NCBI GenBank assembly: GCA_902362925.1
Contig: CABIYL010000001.1
Origin: Pseudoflavonifractor sp902362925
GTDB taxonomy: Bacteria > Bacillota > Clostridia > Oscillospirales > Oscillospiraceae
Direction: 5' to 3' (one strand)
DNA length: 64,000 bases
Every line of letters begins with the position of its first letter. Within the stretch, counting starts at the first letter, position 1. The position numbers and the translations under genes were made by a program. Below are positions 41,093-49,253 of the stretch, piece after piece. The notes beneath the pieces were generated by a model that was not told where the DNA came from, made no database searches, and saw only the letters and a list, made by a program, of their open reading frames with translations.

Positions 41093-42049
41093 ATGCTGAC
41101 CGTCAAGGCAGCGGCCGACGAGACCGGCCTCACCGTCAAGGGAATTCGCTTCTATGAGAAAATCGGGTTGATCCGGCCGGCGGAGCGTTCGCCGGCCGGA
41201 TACCGGCTTTATTCGGAGGAAGACGTGGCCCGGCTCCACCAGATCCACTTCTACCGGGAGCAGAAGTTCTCTCTGGAGGACATCGACGCCATCCTCAACG
41301 ACCCGGACACCGACCTGCGCAGCTATCTGAAGCGGCAGCTCTTTGACATTGAGGACCAGATCCGGGAGCTGGAGCGGGTGCGGGACACCCTGGACCGGGT
41401 GCTGCGGGAGGACGACTGCCGTGGCGCCATGAGCAACAGGGTAAAGGATGCGGGCAACCGCAGCCGGTACGCCATTGTGAGCACCGACCTGCAAAATGAG
41501 TTTCTGGACGGCGGGTCCATGTCCTGCCGCCGCATCTACAACATCATCGAGCCTTTGCGGGCCATGCTGGAGCGGGCCAGAGCCATGGGGATTCCGGTCA
41601 TCTATGTCCGGGACTCCCACCACCGGAACGACCCGGAGCTGGAGATCTGGCCCGACCACTGTCTTGAGGGCACCTGGGGCGCCCAGATCATTGAGCAGCT
41701 CACCCCTGCTCAGGGGGACTACGTGCTGAAAAAAAACTACTTTAACGGTTTTATCGGCACCAAGCTCCAGAACACGCTGAAAAAGCTGGGCACCGAGACC
41801 ATTATCTTTACCGGCTGGCGCACCCACGTCTGCGTGGCCCAGACCGCCATTGAGGCCTTTCAGCGCGGCTACCGCATCATGGTGGCGGAGGACTGCGTGG
41901 ACTCCACCACCCAGGTGGAGCACGATTTCGGCCTGAACCTGCTCCAGGTCAACTACTGCGCCGAGGTGCTGCCCGGTCAGGACATTCTGGACCTCATCGC
42001 CCGTGAGGGCGGAGAGGACCTTCCTCAGGAAAAGGAGCACAGCGTATGA
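41093..42049 (+). CDS. MerR-family regulator fused to an isochorismatase-family cysteine hydrolase
   Basis: 318 residues. Residues 1-70 are a MerR DNA-binding domain (TVKAAADETGLTVKGIRFYE, then GYRLYSEEDVARLHQI); 72-108 is the dimerisation helix (FDIEDQIRELERVRDTLDRVL). Residues 125-310 are a full isochorismatase domain with Asp132, Lys214 and Cys247 (THVCVAQT), so catalysis may be retained. Known MerR effectors bind a separate C-terminal sensor domain; here the sensor seems to be an enzyme related to the operon's own hydrolase. It may sense, and perhaps destroy, the pathway intermediate. A frame error joining two genes is unlikely: there is no internal stop or start signal, and the linker is natural. 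GAGGAGGGAGC precedes the ATG. Confidence 0.88.
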   Translation: MLTVKAAADETGLTVKGIRFYEKIGLIRPAERSPAGYRLYSEEDVARLHQIHFYREQKFSLEDIDAILNDPDTDLRSYLKRQLFDIEDQIRELERVRDTLDRVLREDDCRGAMSNRVKDAGNRSRYAIVSTDLQNEFLDGGSMSCRRIYNIIEPLRAMLERARAMGIPVIYVRDSHHRNDPELEIWPDHCLEGTWGAQIIEQLTPAQGDYVLKKNYFNGFIGTKLQNTLKKLGTETIIFTGWRTHVCVAQTAIEAFQRGYRIMVAEDCVDSTTQVEHDFGLNLLQVNYCAEVLPGQDILDLIAREGGEDLPQEKEHSV

Positions 42050-43101
42050 GCGGAACCATGATGGCCGTGGTGTATCACGGCAAGGGAGACCTCCGCTTTG
42101 AAGAGCGGCCCATCCCCACCATTCTGGACCCCAGGGACGCCATCGTGAAGGTGGGCATGTCCAGCATCTGCACCAGCGACTTCCACATCCGCAATGGCGC
42201 CGTCCCCAGGGCCAGAGAGAACGTCATCCTGGGCCACGAGTTTGCCGGGGAAGTAGTGGCCGTGGGCGATGCCGTCAAAAAAATCAAACCGGGGCAGCGG
42301 GTAGCCGCCAATGTGGAGACCTTCTGCGGCGAGTGCTGGTTCTGTAAGCAGGGTTTTGTGAACAACTGCGTACAGGGCGGCTGGGAGCTGGGCTGCCGCA
42401 TCGACGGCTGCCAGACCGAGTATGTCCGGGTGCCCTTTGCCGACAACGGCCTGACCGTCATCCCCGACAGCCTGGGCTATGAGGACGTGATCATGCTCTC
42501 CTGCATCCTGCCCAGCGGCTATTTCGGCGCTGAGCTGGCGGAGATCAAACCCGGCGACACGGTGGTGGTGCTGGGCGCCGGACCGGTGGGCTGCACCACC
42601 ATGATGAGCGCACGGCTCTTCGGGCCCGCCTGCATCGTGGCGGTGGACCCCATCGGGGAGCGGCTGGACTTCGCCAAGCGGAACGGCTGGTGCGACGTGG
42701 CCGTCAACCCCAACGAGGAGGATTTGGAGGCCGTGGTAAAGGGACTCACCGACGGACGGGGCGCCGACTCGGTTATCGAGGTGGCAGGGGGAAAGAACAC
42801 CTTTGAAACCGCCTGGAAGGTGGCCCGCCCCAACGGTATTGTCTCCCTCATCGCCATGTACGAGGAGGCCCAGAGCCTGCCGCTGCACCTGATGTACGGC
42901 AAGAATCTGACCTTCAAGACGGGCGGTGTGGACGCCTGCCACAACGACGTGCTGATGAAGCTCATCGAGGGCGGAAAGCTCAACTGCCGCCCCCTCATCA
43001 CCCACACCATGCCCCTCAACGACATCATGCACGGGTATGATATCTTTGAGCACCATCTGGACGGCTGCGTCAAGGTGGCCATCACCCCCTACGAGCGCTG
43101 A
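42046..43101 (+). CDS. Zinc-dependent alcohol dehydrogenase (MDR family)
   Basis: 351 residues. Catalytic zinc region: SICTSDFHIRNG and GHEFAGEVVAVGD. Structural zinc: CGECWFCKQGFVNNC, four cysteines. The NAD site is VVVLGAGPVGCTTM (about residues 170-183). It oxidises an alcohol or reduces an aldehyde; the family includes threonine, sorbitol and formaldehyde-type dehydrogenases. The ATG overlaps the stop of the MerR-hydrolase gene (ATGA), so it is the last, translationally coupled gene of the operon. In pyrimidine breakdown by the Rut route a dehydrogenase removes a semialdehyde after a ureido hydrolase; a similar role is possible but unproven. Confidence 0.92.
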   Translation: MSGTMMAVVYHGKGDLRFEERPIPTILDPRDAIVKVGMSSICTSDFHIRNGAVPRARENVILGHEFAGEVVAVGDAVKKIKPGQRVAANVETFCGECWFCKQGFVNNCVQGGWELGCRIDGCQTEYVRVPFADNGLTVIPDSLGYEDVIMLSCILPSGYFGAELAEIKPGDTVVVLGAGPVGCTTMMSARLFGPACIVAVDPIGERLDFAKRNGWCDVAVNPNEEDLEAVVKGLTDGRGADSVIEVAGGKNTFETAWKVARPNGIVSLIAMYEEAQSLPLHLMYGKNLTFKTGGVDACHNDVLMKLIEGGKLNCRPLITHTMPLNDIMHGYDIFEHHLDGCVKVAITPYER

Positions 43102-43114
43102 CACACAGAATATG

Positions 43115-43152
43115 ACAGGGTCCGGGACAGCTGTCCCGGACCCTGTTTTTTG
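43115..43152 (+). terminator. Intrinsic terminator of the NCS1/MerR-hydrolase operon
   Basis: Perfect palindrome (43115-43130 with 43131-43146) followed by a T-run; a strong stop. Confidence 0.93.
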
Positions 43153-43206
43153 CGTCAAATTGCAGAATTTCCTGCTCTGATGCAACAAATCGCCCCTGAT
43201 AACTGA

Positions 43207-43212
43207 TATAAT
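43207..43212 (+). promoter_or_regulatory. -10 box before the hypothetical membrane protein gene
   Basis: TATAAT about 43 bases before the start codon; no convincing -35 upstream. Confidence 0.4.
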
Positions 43213-43254
43213 AAGCAGAGAGGAAGCCACTGCGTCCAAGCGGAAAGGCGGCGT

Positions 43255-43893
43255 ATGCGTATGACATTTTCCACCGGAACCCCACTCCTGGTTAATGTGA
43301 CAAAGGCGGTCATGGTGGCCGCCCCCATCGCCCTGCTCTATTTTCTCCTCCACAAGGGGCAGAGGAAAAAGCGGATTATCTCCGCCGGGTGCATGGTGTT
43401 GTGCGCGGTCTATCTGGTGTGGTTCTATTTTCCCTACCGCTACCCCTCCGACCCGGAGGATGTCCAGCAGTTTGAGGTCACCAGCGAACACGGTATCAGC
43501 TACGACCCGGCGCACGTCTGCGTCATGCTGGAGCCCCAGGACGGCCCAAACTGGCTGGAGATCACCGAGGAGGAGGCCAGGCAGATCGTGACGCTGAGCA
43601 ACAACCTGGTATTCCGCCGCAGTGTGCTGCATATTCCTGGCCGGAGCACCCTGCAGCCGGTGAGCCCAGGGCACTATCGCGCCCCGGAAAATGAGTCTAT
43701 CCACCTGAGAATCTCACGGCCCGACAGCGATTATCTGTCCGTCACCTGCGCCCTGGGGGAGAAGGGCTTTGCCTACTACGAGGGCACCTACTGCGTGGAG
43801 GAGCCCTACGGCCGGGTCTACGGCTGGGAGCCCCTGGTGGCCTATCTCCGGGAGCTGGCGGTAAAGTACGGCATAGCGCTGCCGGTGTGGTAG
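43255..43893 (+). CDS. Hypothetical membrane-anchored protein
   Basis: 212 residues. Two N-terminal hydrophobic segments (about 13-32 and 42-58, with the basic HKGQRKKR between them) precede a soluble domain of about 150 residues containing paired motifs VQQFEVTSEHGISY and LRISRPDSDYLSVTCALGEKG. I do not recognise the family. AAAGG lies six bases before ATG 43255. It is a single gene between two terminators. Confidence 0.7.
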   Translation: MRMTFSTGTPLLVNVTKAVMVAAPIALLYFLLHKGQRKKRIISAGCMVLCAVYLVWFYFPYRYPSDPEDVQQFEVTSEHGISYDPAHVCVMLEPQDGPNWLEITEEEARQIVTLSNNLVFRRSVLHIPGRSTLQPVSPGHYRAPENESIHLRISRPDSDYLSVTCALGEKGFAYYEGTYCVEEPYGRVYGWEPLVAYLRELAVKYGIALPVW

Positions 43894-43903
43894 GAACGAT
43901 ATA

Positions 43904-43942
43904 AAAAGCCCGGAGGGTCCATGGGACCCTCCGGGCTTTTGT
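43904..43942. terminator. Bidirectional intrinsic terminator
   Basis: Seventeen-base perfect stem (43904-43920 with 43924-43940) with A and T runs; serves the two convergent genes. Confidence 0.93.
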
Positions 43943-43960
43943 ATGTGTCGGGGATGCTGC

Positions 43961-46045
43961 TTACTCAGCGGCAGCGGCGCTGTGACCGGCGATCTGGCCG
44001 AAGGTGAAGATATCAGCCTCAGCGTTGCCGCCCAGACGGTTGCCGGCGTGAACGCCGCCGGTGACCTCGCCAGCGGCCCACAGGCCGGGGATGGCGTTGC
44101 CCTCGGTGTCCAGGACGCAGGCGTTGGTGTCAATCACCAGGCCGCCCATGGTGTGGTGCAGGGAGGCCTTACGGGGGCTGATGCAGATGCCCACGCCCTC
44201 GGTGCTCTCGATGTAGTCCAGGTCAATGGCGCCGGACAGGACCTCCTTGTGGAAGTCGGGGTCCTCCTGGTTCTCAACATAGCTGTTGTAGGTCTCGATG
44301 ACGTTGCGCAGGGCCTCCTCGGTGAAGGCGGGAGCAGCGCCGCCGGCGGAGGTAGCGGAGGCCTCGGCCAGCTCAGCCAGGGTCTCGCCGTACCAGATGT
44401 GGCCGCCCTCGACCATGGAGGAAACCTGGTCGTAGCTCACGCCCTTGCACACGCCGTTCTCATCGGAGGGGCCGGCGTAGACGATGTAGAAGATGCCGTC
44501 CTCCAGGGCCAGGGAGGCCTTGGCCAGCACGTCGCGCTCGGCGTACTCGTCCACAAAGCGGTTGCCCTCGCCGTCGATCCACAGCTGCTCGGAGGCGTCG
44601 CCCCAGATGCCGTCGGTCATGGTGCCCTTCAGGGGGGAGGAGGAGGGCATCATCTGAGCAACCTCCAGGCCGGTGGTGTCGGCGCCGATGGCGGTGGCCA
44701 TCGCAATGCCGTCACCCTCGTTGGTGCCCACGTTGGTGGTCAGGGTGTGGTCGCTCAGGTCGTCGCCCCAGTACTTGTCGTACTCCTTGACCATGGCGGG
44801 GTTGGCGCAGTAGCCGCCGCAGGCCAGAACAACGCCCTTGGTGGTGTTGATGGTGATCTCGGTGCCGTCGGCCTGCTCAGCCTGGGCGCCCACCACGCGG
44901 CCGGTGTCGTCGGTCAGCAGGGCAGTGGCAGCGGTCTCGGTGTAGATCTCCACACCCTCCGCCTCAGCGGCGGCCTCCAGGGCCTCCACCAGAGCGGTAC
45001 CGGAGGTCACAGGGTGGGTACGGGGCCACATGGCACCCAGCACGGTGAACATGCTGGCGCCGGCGTCAGCGCCCACGGTGGCGTCCACGCCGATGGAGGA
45101 CAGCCAGGAGAAGGTATCCAGAGCGCTCTCGGCCAGAGTACGGGCCAGGTCGATGTCGGAGGCAATCCAGGTGCCGTCATTCATCTCGCGGAGGCCGCCG
45201 GTGTAGATGTGCCACATGTGGAGGGACACGGAGTCAAAGCCGGGCATATCCACGCCGGGGGTCTTGCCCTCGTTGGCGGCATAGAAGTCGGTGATGTCCT
45301 GCTGGAGCTGCTTCAGGACCTCAGCCCACTCGGGGAACACATCCAGCTTGAGGGCGGGGTCGGAGGGGTCCAGAGCCAGGTAGCCGTCCAGGGTGTTCTT
45401 CTGGGCCTCGGTGAGGATCATGTTGGCCTGGGCCTCGGGGTCCACGGCGTTGTAGGCGCCGCCGGCCATCATGGTGTTGCCGCCCAGGAAGGAGCTCTTC
45501 TCAATCAGGATAACCTTGGCACCGTCCTGCGCAGCGCTGATGGCGGCGCTGAAGCCGGCGCCGCCGCCGCCCACAACCAGGACGTCGGCGTCCCAGGTCT
45601 CAGCCTCACCGGGCTGGGCGGAGTAGGCGTTGGCATCCAGAGCATCCATGTCCAGACCGGCGGCCTCGGCGGCCTTCTCGGCGGCCATCATGATGCCGCG
45701 GCTGGCAAAGGTAGCGCCGGTGACGGTGTCCAGCGTGGTGGTCTGGTGCTCCACAATCTGCTGAGGAATGCGCTCCAGAGCCACGTCGGACACGCCGGCA
45801 GTCTCATGGCACTCGGTCAGCTCCACGTTGGTGATGACGCCGTTCTCCACGGTCATCTCCACGGTGATGGTGCCCTGCATACCGGCAGAGGAGCCGGTGA
45901 AGGTGCCGGAGACACCGCCGGTGGCCTCAGTTCCCTCGGGGGAAGCGGAGGGGGTGCCGGAGGGCTCGGTCGTGCCGGTGGTACAGGCCGCAAGGCTGAA
46001 TACCATGGCCAGGCACAGAACAAGAGCGAGCAGTTTCTTTTTCAT
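43961..46045 (-). CDS. Flavinylated FAD-dependent reductase lipoprotein (fumarate/urocanate reductase-like)
   Basis: 694 residues. Signal peptide with lipobox (SLAAC, Cys21). Residues about 48-125 are an FMN-binding domain with DTVTGAT, in which Thr112 should carry covalent FMN attached by ApbE. From about 152 a flavoprotein domain starts with VLVVGGGGAGFSAAISAAQ and LIEKSSFLGGNTMMAGG and ends in HHTMGGLVIDTNACVLD, IPGLWAAGEVTGGVHAGNRLGGNA. This is the architecture of soluble extracytoplasmic fumarate, urocanate or cinnamate-type reductases that use small molecules as electron acceptors. No cytochrome domain is present. GGAGG precedes the ATG. An apbE gene is at the right edge of the window. 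Substrate unknown. Confidence 0.92.
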   Translation of the reverse strand: MKKKLLALVLCLAMVFSLAACTTGTTEPSGTPSASPEGTEATGGVSGTFTGSSAGMQGTITVEMTVENGVITNVELTECHETAGVSDVALERIPQQIVEHQTTTLDTVTGATFASRGIMMAAEKAAEAAGLDMDALDANAYSAQPGEAETWDADVLVVGGGGAGFSAAISAAQDGAKVILIEKSSFLGGNTMMAGGAYNAVDPEAQANMILTEAQKNTLDGYLALDPSDPALKLDVFPEWAEVLKQLQQDITDFYAANEGKTPGVDMPGFDSVSLHMWHIYTGGLREMNDGTWIASDIDLARTLAESALDTFSWLSSIGVDATVGADAGASMFTVLGAMWPRTHPVTSGTALVEALEAAAEAEGVEIYTETAATALLTDDTGRVVGAQAEQADGTEITINTTKGVVLACGGYCANPAMVKEYDKYWGDDLSDHTLTTNVGTNEGDGIAMATAIGADTTGLEVAQMMPSSSPLKGTMTDGIWGDASEQLWIDGEGNRFVDEYAERDVLAKASLALEDGIFYIVYAGPSDENGVCKGVSYDQVSSMVEGGHIWYGETLAELAEASATSAGGAAPAFTEEALRNVIETYNSYVENQEDPDFHKEVLSGAIDLDYIESTEGVGICISPRKASLHHTMGGLVIDTNACVLDTEGNAIPGLWAAGEVTGGVHAGNRLGGNAEADIFTFGQIAGHSAAAAE

Positions 46046-46141
46046 GTCTGTTTTCCTCCCTATTTTATTTTTGTGTCAGCATATGCAGGAGACATCTTGT
46101 TCGCTGACTGCCTGTACGCTAGCCAGCGCACGGGCAGAATA

Positions 46142-46170
46142 ATTATACATATGTATACTTACTTCGTCGA
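46142..46170 (-). promoter_or_regulatory. Promoter and palindromic operator of the flavinylated reductase gene
   Basis: Minus strand TCGACG (46165-46170), 17-base spacer, TATAAT (46142-46147). A perfect 14-base palindrome TATACATATGTATA (46144-46157) covers the -10 and spacer, a typical repressor site. Confidence 0.6.
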
Positions 46171-46249
46171 GAAAAAAACAAATAAAATTCTAAACGCTTC
46201 TATTTTTTCTTACAATGTTTTCTATTTTCTATTTGTAACCGGTACCTTT

Positions 46250-47467
46250 TTATCCTTCCAGTTCCAATAGTACCTGACCTGCCGCTCTGGCAAAGAGCCG
46301 CGCGCCCCGGATAGCCTCCTGAATGGTGTTGCCGTGGGCGCCTACCTCCACCAGAAGGGAGCCGTTGGTCAGCTCCTGGTTGTACACCGAGCTGCCCCGG
46401 ATGGTGATGGGGCGGGCCAGGGTGGGGTAGAGGGTATTCATGCTCTTTTGAATTTTCATAGCCAAAGTCAGGTTTTCCATCCAGGCGGGGTAGTCTCCCG
46501 CCTCCGGGCTGCCCATGACCAGCATGACCTGGGCGGTGTCCTGGCCGTCCACGGTGGTGAGGGGCTTGTAGACCGTGCCATCCTCCCCGATGAGGGCGTC
46601 TCGATGGACGTCCAGCACGATTTTGATGGAGGGATACTGCTTCAGATACTCCTCCACTCCTGCGCCCGAACGGCTATAAGCTCCGTTGTACTGGGGGTAG
46701 TCGTAGGGCGTCTCATCGTGGATGACCGACAGCCCCATCTCCTCAAAGACCTCCTTCATCTCCTCCCCGATGCGCACCATGTTCTGGGTGTTGTCCAGGG
46801 TGCGGCTGTTGTCGGTCTGGACGTAGATGTCCGTGCCGTCGGGCGTGTAGGCCTCGGTGGCGTGGGTGTGCATGATGAGAATCTGTGGCTCCGCCGGGTC
46901 ACCCAGGGTGATATTCACCTGTGCGGAGGCCAGCGCCGCCGCATCCACCGCCACGTCCGTTGTATTGTAGATGTACACCCCATCCGCCTGGGCGTATCCC
47001 ACACCTGCGGAGGGCACCAGCGTACGGGCGATGATATCGTCCGGCGCGGTGGTGACTTCGGGGAGGTTGGCCGGGTCCTCCGGGTCCTCAGCCTCGGGAG
47101 TGGGGGAGGGCTCCGCCGGTTTTTCCTGCCCGTCATTCTCCACCCCGTCGCCGCCTGTCTCTCCGGCCAGCCACTGGGCCACCGCCTCCTCATTGCTCCG
47201 CAGCAGGGAGGACTGGCCCACCACCAGTTGCCCCCACCGGTCCAGGGCGTCAAAGGGGCCGCCTGCCCCCTCCACTTCTCCCAGCTCCGCCCGGAGAATG
47301 GCAGAGACAAAGCCGCCGTCCTCACCCAGGGCTTTGAAGGCCTCGGCCGCAGCCCCGGCACCCGCCGCTGTCAGCAGCGCCCACAGCGCCGCCGTCACCA
47401 TCAGCAGCGCTGCGCTGCGCCGGAGTACCCGGTTCCACTGAATCCCGCTGTGCCTGTCCCTTTTCAT
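46250..47467 (-). CDS. spoIIP: Stage II sporulation protein P (SpoIIP)
   Basis: 405 residues. N-terminal anchor (about 15-40), a variable Pro/Glu-rich middle (110-140), then the SpoIIP hydrolase domain: ILIMHTHATEAYT, a conserved VLDVHRDA, and LLVEVGAHGNTIQEA near the end. The His and Glu residues of these blocks form the zinc amidase/endopeptidase site. With SpoIID and SpoIIM it degrades peptidoglycan during forespore engulfment, so the organism is a spore former or recently was. No gpr gene is adjacent here, unlike many Bacilli. A sporulation-sigma promoter was not clearly seen. Confidence 0.93.
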   Translation of the reverse strand: MKRDRHSGIQWNRVLRRSAALLMVTAALWALLTAAGAGAAAEAFKALGEDGGFVSAILRAELGEVEGAGGPFDALDRWGQLVVGQSSLLRSNEEAVAQWLAGETGGDGVENDGQEKPAEPSPTPEAEDPEDPANLPEVTTAPDDIIARTLVPSAGVGYAQADGVYIYNTTDVAVDAAALASAQVNITLGDPAEPQILIMHTHATEAYTPDGTDIYVQTDNSRTLDNTQNMVRIGEEMKEVFEEMGLSVIHDETPYDYPQYNGAYSRSGAGVEEYLKQYPSIKIVLDVHRDALIGEDGTVYKPLTTVDGQDTAQVMLVMGSPEAGDYPAWMENLTLAMKIQKSMNTLYPTLARPITIRGSSVYNQELTNGSLLVEVGAHGNTIQEAIRGARLFARAAGQVLLELEG

Positions 47468-47530
47468 CTGTATCCCATCCCTTCATGGTGAAATTTATGC
47501 GACAGCTCCGACGGGTATGCCGGTTATTTA

Positions 47531-47546
47531 ATTTGGCATTCAAAAT
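47531..47546. promoter_or_regulatory. MarR-type palindromic site upstream of the MarR-DegV promoter
   Basis: ATTTGGCATTCAAAAT, a TTTG-N5-CAAA dyad just upstream of the -35 box; resembles FabT/MarR-class operators. Autoregulation is inferred. Confidence 0.4.
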
Positions 47547-47550
47547 TTAC

Positions 47551-47578
47551 TTGACTTTTGTAATTTCTCCTATATAAT
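47551..47578 (+). promoter_or_regulatory. Sigma-A type promoter for MarR-DegV
   Basis: TTGACT (47551-47556), 16-base spacer, TATAAT (47573-47578). The leader is about 165 bases. Confidence 0.7.
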
Positions 47579-47585
47579 GTCTGCT

Positions 47586-47694
47586 GAATAAACTGCAAAA
47601 CGGTTTATTCCCGCGGCAGTAGCCGCGCAATTTCATAAAAACGGCTCATTAAAAGAACTGCTTTTATGAAATTCAGCCATTACTATAATGGCTG
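47586..47694 (+). ncRNA. Leader with four consecutive perfect hairpins before MarR-DegV
   Basis: GAATAAAC/GTTTATTC (47586-47593 with 47603-47610), CGCGGC/GCCGCG (47612-47617 with 47622-47627), AATTTCATAAAA/TTTTATGAAATT (47629-47640 with 47662-47673) and CAGCCATTA/TAATGGCTG (47674-47682 with 47686-47694). The stems follow each other almost without gaps. TATAATGTCTGCTGAATA at the promoter recurs as TATAATGGCTGCTGAATT at 47684-47701. This could be a cis-regulatory RNA, or a palindromic repeat element that carries a promoter. Confidence 0.55.
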
Positions 47695-47749
47695 CTGAAT
47701 TAGGCCGATAGGGCCCGTTCTACATACTTTTGAAAGGGGGGCGGAGGCC

Positions 47750-48277
47750 ATGGACCAGCACCGTGAGGAACTCAACCGGTTCCTGGTTGAGGTGTTTCAC
47801 CAGGTTTTGAAGACAGAGGAGCTGGCGCTGTCCAGAGCCAAGGGAGAGCTGTCTCTCCGGGAGCTCCATTTGATTGAAGAGGTGTGCCGTGCGGCAGACC
47901 TGGGGCTGGACAACCGGGCCACCGCCATTGCCGCCGCCCAGCGGGTGACGGCAGGTACCCTGACCACAGCCGTGTCCCTGCTGGAGCGGAAGGGCTATCT
48001 GGAGCGCCGCCGGGATGAGCACGACAAGCGGGTGGTGCGCATCCTGCCCACTGAGAAGGCCCGTCAGGCCAACCGGGAGCACGAGCGCTTCCACGAGGAA
48101 ATGGTGGATTACATTCTCAATTCCCTCTCCCAGGAGGAAGCACAGGTCTTTGTGCGGACACTGAGCCGGGTATCCGGTTTCTTTCAGGAAAAGACGGCCT
48201 CCGCCAGCCGCGGGGCAGAGCAGAGCGCGCCGTCCGCCGCCATGGAACAGACGAGAGAACACAATGAAACGCTGTGA
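47750..48277 (+). CDS. MarR-family transcriptional regulator
   Basis: 175 residues, winged helix-turn-helix with SLRELHLIEEV, ITAGTLTTAVSLLERKGYLERRRDEHDKRVVRI (recognition helix, wing with the DKR motif) and C-terminal dimer helices. Its place directly before a DegV/FakB-type fatty-acid-binding gene (24-base gap) suggests a FabT-like role in fatty acid use. GAAAGGGGGG and CGGAGG precede the ATG at 47750. The last 25 residues are a low-complexity tail. Confidence 0.88.
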   Translation: MDQHREELNRFLVEVFHQVLKTEELALSRAKGELSLRELHLIEEVCRAADLGLDNRATAIAAAQRVTAGTLTTAVSLLERKGYLERRRDEHDKRVVRILPTEKARQANREHERFHEEMVDYILNSLSQEEAQVFVRTLSRVSGFFQEKTASASRGAEQSAPSAAMEQTREHNETL

Positions 48278-48301
48278 ATCAACAGCAGGAGGTATTTTGA
48301 A

Positions 48302-49144
48302 ATGATCCGTATTATCACCGACAGCACCAGCGACCTCTCTCCCGCCCGTCAGGAGGCTCTGGGTGTGGATGTCATCCCCCTCTCGGTTCACTTTGGTGAG
48401 GAGGTCTTCCGGGACGGCGTGGACATCACCAACGCGGAGTTCTACGACCGGCTCTCCAAGGTGGACACCCTGCCCACCACCTCCCAGATCAACCCCGAGG
48501 TCTTTGCCGATGTATTCCGGAAGTATCTGGATCAGGGGGATGAGATTGTGGGCATTTTCATCTCCGGCGCCATGTCCGGCACCTGCCAGAGCGCCCTCAT
48601 CGCCCGGGACATGGTGGACGGCGAGGACCGCATCCACGTTGTGGACTCCCGTACCGTGACCTTTGCCCTTGGTCTGCTGGTGGAGGTGGCCGCCACCCTG
48701 CGGGATCAGGGACTCTCCGCCAAGGAGCTGGCCGCCAAGCTGGAGGAGCTGGCGGGCCGTCTGCGTCTGCTGGCCGTGGTGGACACCCTGAAATACCTGA
48801 AGATGGGCGGACGTATCTCCACCGCCTCCGCCGTGGTGGGCGCGCTGCTGAACATCAACCCCATCATCACCATTGAAAACGGCCTGGTGGAGGGCATCGG
48901 CAAGGCCCGTGGCCGGAAGGCCGCCTTCCAGTGGATTGCCAAGCGGATGGAGAAGGAGGCCCCCGATCTGTCCCTGCCTGTGAGCTTTGGTCACACCAAC
49001 GCCCCCGAGGCCATGGCTGAGTGCCAGGCCTTCTTTGCCGACACCATCGGCGGCGCTACTGTCCATACCAGCAATATCGGCAGCGTCGTGGGCACACACG
49101 TGGGCCCTGGCGCCACCGGCATTGTCTATTTCCGCGCGGAGTAA
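48302..49144 (+). CDS. DegV family fatty-acid-binding protein (FakB type)
   Basis: 280 residues with the DegV signature: IITDSTSDLSP at the start, TSQINPEVF, FISGAMSGTCQSA and DTLKYLKMGGRIS in the middle. DegV/FakB proteins hold a fatty acid and present its carboxylate to the kinase FakA for phosphorylation, feeding exogenous fatty acids into phospholipids. A FakA homologue is encoded at 57250-58905 in this window. AGGAGG lies before ATG 48302. It is cotranscribed with the MarR regulator and followed by a terminator. Confidence 0.95.
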   Translation: MIRIITDSTSDLSPARQEALGVDVIPLSVHFGEEVFRDGVDITNAEFYDRLSKVDTLPTTSQINPEVFADVFRKYLDQGDEIVGIFISGAMSGTCQSALIARDMVDGEDRIHVVDSRTVTFALGLLVEVAATLRDQGLSAKELAAKLEELAGRLRLLAVVDTLKYLKMGGRISTASAVVGALLNINPIITIENGLVEGIGKARGRKAAFQWIAKRMEKEAPDLSLPVSFGHTNAPEAMAECQAFFADTIGGATVHTSNIGSVVGTHVGPGATGIVYFRAE

Positions 49145-49152
49145 AGCAAAAA

Positions 49153-49183
49153 CGCCCCTGGCCGACAGCCGGGGGCGCTTTTT
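49153..49183 (+). terminator. Intrinsic terminator of MarR-DegV
   Basis: Stem CGCCCCTGGC (49153-49162) with GCCGGGGGCG (49168-49177) and TTTTT. Confidence 0.85.
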
Positions 49184-49191
49184 CATACAAT

Positions 49192-49209
49192 AAAAGGCGG
49201 CGCACCGCC
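49192..49209 (-). terminator. Terminator of the first HPr-like gene
   Basis: Minus-strand stem GGCGG/CCGCC (49196-49209) followed by TTTT; short but GC-rich. Confidence 0.55.
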
Positions 49210-49253
49210 TTACACGGTACGCCGCACTGCAATTTTTATTTGCGGGAAGGCGC

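Noticed and set aside
41093..42049. MerR-hydrolase fusion as an assembly or frameshift artefact
   Set aside because: One continuous frame, a plausible helical linker, no start signal before the hydrolase half, and operon overlaps in the right register on both sides.
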